From: Porites lobata
Lineage: Eukaryota > Cnidaria > Anthozoa > Scleractinia > Poritidae
NCBI GenBank assembly: GCA_942486035.1
Contig: CALNXK010000039.1
Location: 1,998,501 to 2,062,500 of the forward strand
Reading direction: 5' to 3'
DNA: 64,000 nt
Part shown: one piece after another, positions 60,304-64,000 of the stretch
Numbering within the stretch: position 1 is the first letter of the stretch
Layout of the letters: each line of letters begins with the position of its first letter
The notes under the pieces: generated by a model
Database searches by the model: none
Told to the model about the DNA's origin: nothing
What the model saw: the letters and a program-made list of their open reading frames with translations, nothing else
Made by a program: the position numbers and the translations under genes

Positions 60304-60717
60304 TTGCAGCAACAATAAATAATAATAAGTTAATATTTATATTGCGCAAAATACATGTAAATATGATCAAATGCGCATTACATGAAAGTAAATTATCAAC
60401 ATTAATAAGTTATCCAAAATAACTAAAAATATTATATAAAAAAACAATGGTTCTATAAAAATATAATATATACATAATCCTAAAAAAAAACCTAAGAAAA
60501 AGCTAATCTAGAAAAATGGGTCTTAAGTAAACCTTTAAACCTATTAAAATTGGGCTCATTTCGTATTTGTGATGGTAACCCATTCCACAGTTTAGGTGCC
60601 GCAGCTAAAAAAGCACGGTCACCCAATGTCTTTTTAGTTAAAGTTCTTGGCGTTTGAAGCATGATTCCCATTGCACACGATCTTAAATTGTATCTCTCTT
60701 CCTCCCTTAAGTGACGC
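60304..60717 (-). mobile_element. 5'-truncated LINE (CR1/L2-type) fragment
   Basis: A minus-strand frame (60492-60719) contains LRSCAMGIML, LGDRAFLAAAPKLWNGLP and a FKGLLKTHF tail, the typical C-terminal end of CR1/L2-like reverse transcriptases. In that orientation the 3' end runs into an AATAAT-rich tail at about 60305-60325. The left duplicated block has intact sequence (GCAGCAAGTGACG, near 8620) where this sits, so the insertion postdates the duplication. The target duplication is at most 3-4 bases. Confidence 0.8.
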
Positions 60718-62786
60718 AAGTGACGTAACTACCGTGAATGGCGCGAGTCCCGCGTAATTTTAGTTTCAAAGCAAGACGTTAAGTTGCGGCTTCAGTTAGA
60801 TACGTTGAAGAAAGACCTAAGGAAGGAACGTGTTTGGGCTAGCAACTCCTTTCTTGAGACCCTTGTCGCATAGGCGGGATTTCCGACAATTGGCACGAAG
60901 ATCAATAAATCAATAATAATCCATGGTCAGGCGTCCCCATACCAATCTGTGTTTTATAATCTAGATACCCTTGAATGCAAGGCAGGGTTTCTTTGAGCAT
61001 TATGAGCATTTCATTTGCAGGTGTGGCACTATGGTGTTTACAGCAACACAGAAATCAAATACAACAACACTAGCTAGTTGTACCAGCCATGCATTAGGTT
61101 ACCCACTGCTTTGTGAAGATCACTTGACATTCCCATACTCAGCTCCACATCTTCCTCACTGAGGACTAGTCTTTCAAAGACATCTTTCCTGCACTGCACT
61201 AAGCACTACAAACAAACAAACAAGACAAACGAAACAGAGTTACAGTAGTTGCGCATAAGTAATGGCAATTACCATTTGCTTCTCTGCCGTGTGCCAGGGA
61301 CAGTGACCCTAATAGGAAGTTCAGATATCTGGTCATGTGCACATTCATTTTTTTGAATTTACATGTACGCTAAAGCAAAACCAGTCAACAAACAATTCAC
61401 ATCTTTCTAATGTCCACACTCACATGTAGTTCCGTGTTTACTGCATTTACTATCTCAGCACACAAAAACGTTTCTTGTGTAAGGAAACAACATGACAGCA
61501 AGGCGCTGACCAGAGGCCTGTTTCTCAAAAGTCCCGATAATTGACGGGCCCGGAAAGCTGCTATTGATTACATCCAAGACAAAGCCTTCAACAGTTGTTC
61601 AAATAACATGATAAAACAACCAGTTAACATAACAGAATTTGGTCCTTTGAGCCTTTATCCTTAGGGTTTTCTTTAATGACAATTTGTTGCTCATTACGTT
61701 TTGTTTTTCCGCCCTGTGGTGTTGACCAAGACGCCAAGCCCTCTACATTTTTGGAGACAGCACTGGCCTGGAGCCAGGCGAAAGCCTAGTGGCCTGCAGA
61801 CAGATAGATCGGTGATTTCCGGTTGGTATCCGCATCCAGTGTGACGAGACGCAGCATATGTATTTCCGGTTCATGTTCATTCGAGTGTTATATTCATCGT
61901 CTGTGAAAGAAATTTTTATACCATCGGTGAATCACGAACAAATTCCTACCAATGCAAATGACCCACAAAAGCAAACAAAACAACTCTGGATTAAAAAAGT
62001 GGATGAAAATCCTTGCCGGTGAGAACTCTGGAGCAACAACAGAACGTCGAATAGAAATTTAGCGCGAACAAAAAAGAGGAAATTATTACAATATTATTAT
62101 AGGAGATGGCACAAGTTAGCTGTTATTACGCAAATGCCACTACATATTAGCCTGAACCCACCCACTGTCACACCCCCATTTCCTTTTGACAACTTGAAGT
62201 AAATGAAGGAGGGTCAGAAAGAGTGAACACGTTAGCTACACAGCTTTGCCTAACCTGCCTTAATGATAGCAACCCCATTAAAATTCCAAATCCTTTTTAA
62301 AGGCAGGGCACTCGGTTCGAGTTTACTACAACCAAAAGAAGATTGAGTAAATCTCTGCTTCCAATATTACAGCCACTGTTGAAACCCGTCCTCCCCAGTT
62401 ACGCAATTTACTCTATTTCTTTCCCTCCCTCCCATCCCTAACATTTTACGGGCCTCCTCCCCGGTGCTTCGCGAGGTTCTGCGATACAAGTATTTCTAGC
62501 TTATGGATGCACTGGGAAGGATTGCAAAGCGCGCTCAAGAGCTAGAGGTATTAGACCCCGTCCCATGTGCTTTATATATACATATATCCGTTTTCTCTTG
62601 AAAATGGAGATTTTTTTCCCTCCAGTTTGGCCTACCGTATACACGTATCCGGTAAAAGCGGTCACGGAAAACGCATCTTTTTAAAAGACGCACTACAGAG
62701 TAGGAATTTTGGAAAACACCGTTTGGCTGAACAGTCATATCTCTCTCTCTTTGGGTCCGGCGCGAATTGTCCATCCACGAGTAATG

Positions 62787-64000
62787 TCCGTCTTATAGAG
62801 AGTCTTATAAAGGGAGTCATGAAAGGCAGATACCAACTCTAGGTGTCTGTTTAACAGAGAAGTGCGTCTATTATTATTATTATTATTAACAGAGGTGTGG
62901 TGTCTTATAGAGAGTTAAATAAAGTTAGTGAAGAAAGGCAGGGACCAACTCTAGGTGTCTGTTTAACAGAAAGGTACGTCTTATAGACCCAATAAAGGGA
63001 GTCATGAAAGGCAGGTACCAACTCTAGGTGTCCGTTTAACAAAGGCGTGCGTCTTATAGAGAGTCAAATACAGGAAGTCATGAAAGGCAGGGACCAGCTC
63101 TAAATGTCCGTTTAACAGAAGAGTACGTCTTATAGAGGGTCAAATAAAGCGAGTAAAGAAAGGCAGGGACCAGCTCTAGGTGTCCGTTTAACAGAGGAGT
63201 ACGTCTTTTAGAGAGTCAAATAAAGCGAGTACAGAAAGGCAGGGACCAACACTAGGTATCCGTTGAACAGAGGTGTGCGACTTTGTAGAGAGTCATTGGA
63301 CAAATAAAGGGAGTAAAGAAAGACAGGGACCAACTCTAGGTGTCCGTTTAACAGAGGTGTGCGTCTTATAGAGAGTAAAATAAAGGGAGTAAAGAAAGCC
63401 AGGGACCAACGCTAGGTGTCCGTTTAACAGAGGTGTGCGTCTCATAGAGAGTCAAATAGAGCGAGTAAAGAAAGGCAGGGATAAGCTCTAGATGTCTGTC
63501 GAACAGACGTGTCTCCCTTAAAGAGAGTCAAATAAATGGAGTTAAGAAAGACAGGAACCAACTCTAGGTGTCCGTTTAACAGAGGTGTACGTCTTATAGA
63601 GAGTCAAATAAAGGATCCGTTTTACAGAGGTGTGCGTCTTATAGAGAGTCAAATAAAAGGAAGTAAAGAAAGACAGGGACCAACTCTAAATGTCTGTTGA
63701 ACAGAGGTGTCTGTCTTAAAAAAAAGTCAAACAAAGCGAGTAAAGAAAGGCAGGGACCAACTCTGGGTGTCCGTTTACCAGAGGTGTGCGTCTTATAGAG
63801 AGTCAAATAAAGCGAGGAAATAAAGGCAGGGACCAGCTCTAGATGTCTGTGGAACCGAGGTGTCTTCCTTAGAAAGAGTCAAATAAAGGGAGTGAAGAAA
63901 GATAGGAACCAACTCTAGGTGTCCGTTTAACAGAGGTATGCGTCTCATAGAGAGTCAAATAAAGCGAGTAAATAAAGGCAGGGACCAGCTCTAGATGTCC
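62787..64000 (+). repeat. Minisatellite, about 75-bp unit, running off the window
   Basis: About 16 tandem units, each with GTCTTATAGAGAGTCAAATA, AAAGAAAGGCAGGGACCA and AGGTGTCCGTTTAACAG. Units vary in length and sequence. The array continues past position 64000; its counterpart at 11388-11590 has only two to three units. Confidence 0.95.

Larger units (their letters stand above)
58109..62990 (+). repeat. Segmental duplication, right copy
   Basis: Matches 1-1874 plus 8145-11600 in the same orientation. It lacks the 6.27-kb insert (empty site near 59878) and the roughly 680-bp segment at 9541-10217. It gains a LINE fragment at 60304-60717 and a TTA microsatellite at about 62869-62888. No long gene is supported. 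A short frame near 60745-60868 is shared with 8650-8774 and differs partly by synonymous changes. Confidence 0.85.

Overview
The window looks like nuclear DNA from an anthozoan cnidarian, most likely a stony coral. Its genes have many GT-AG introns, it is AT-rich, and it is crowded with nested short inverted-repeat transposons, minisatellites, a Penelope-like retroelement and non-LTR fragments. Both recognisable protein families have close cnidarian relatives. No species can be assigned from the sequence alone. I found no tRNA or rRNA gene, no CRISPR array and no bacterial operon.

Layout: (1) 1-11600 is repeat-rich. It is one copy of a block that recurs, same orientation, at 58109-62990. The left copy is interrupted by a 6.27-kb insertion with an 8-bp target duplication (1875-8144), which carries a decayed Penelope-like element, a nested fold-back element and a 1.6-kb array of a 10-bp repeat. 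(2) 11925-31498 holds two tandem plus-strand copies of a gene for a secreted protein of the DD3-3 family (named from Dictyostelium). The left copy lacks the first four exons, has a 3.2-kb inverted-repeat transposon inside an exon, and is frameshifted near its end. The right copy has all nine coding exons and a signal peptide but an in-frame TAG at codon 126. (3) 31500-41100 has no gene I can support; it is a stack of nested inverted-repeat elements. (4) 41154-57400 is a complete 16-exon gene for a ZNFX1-like protein (NFX1-type zinc finger-containing protein 1), about 2104 residues. It has an RG-rich N-terminus, UPF1-like superfamily 1 helicase, NFX1 zinc fingers, a RING-like segment, a coiled coil and a C-terminal RZ finger. 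(5) 57540-64000 is the second copy of the duplicated block and a 75-bp-class minisatellite running off the window end.

The most interesting feature is in the ZNFX1-like gene. One exon (50864-51517), symmetric in phase 1-1, encodes a whole laminin-G/concanavalin A-like domain inserted between helicase motifs Ia and II. That domain is normally extracellular. Vertebrate ZNFX1 is an intracellular interferon-induced double-stranded RNA sensor, so this would be a lectin-fold-bearing version of an antiviral helicase, apparently built by exon shuffling. The second highlight is the transposon in the left DD3-3 copy, whose insertion left sequences that could let it be spliced out as a new intron.

The two gene families have no evident functional link. 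Exon limits come from reading splice consensus, phase and similarity by eye, with no transcript data.
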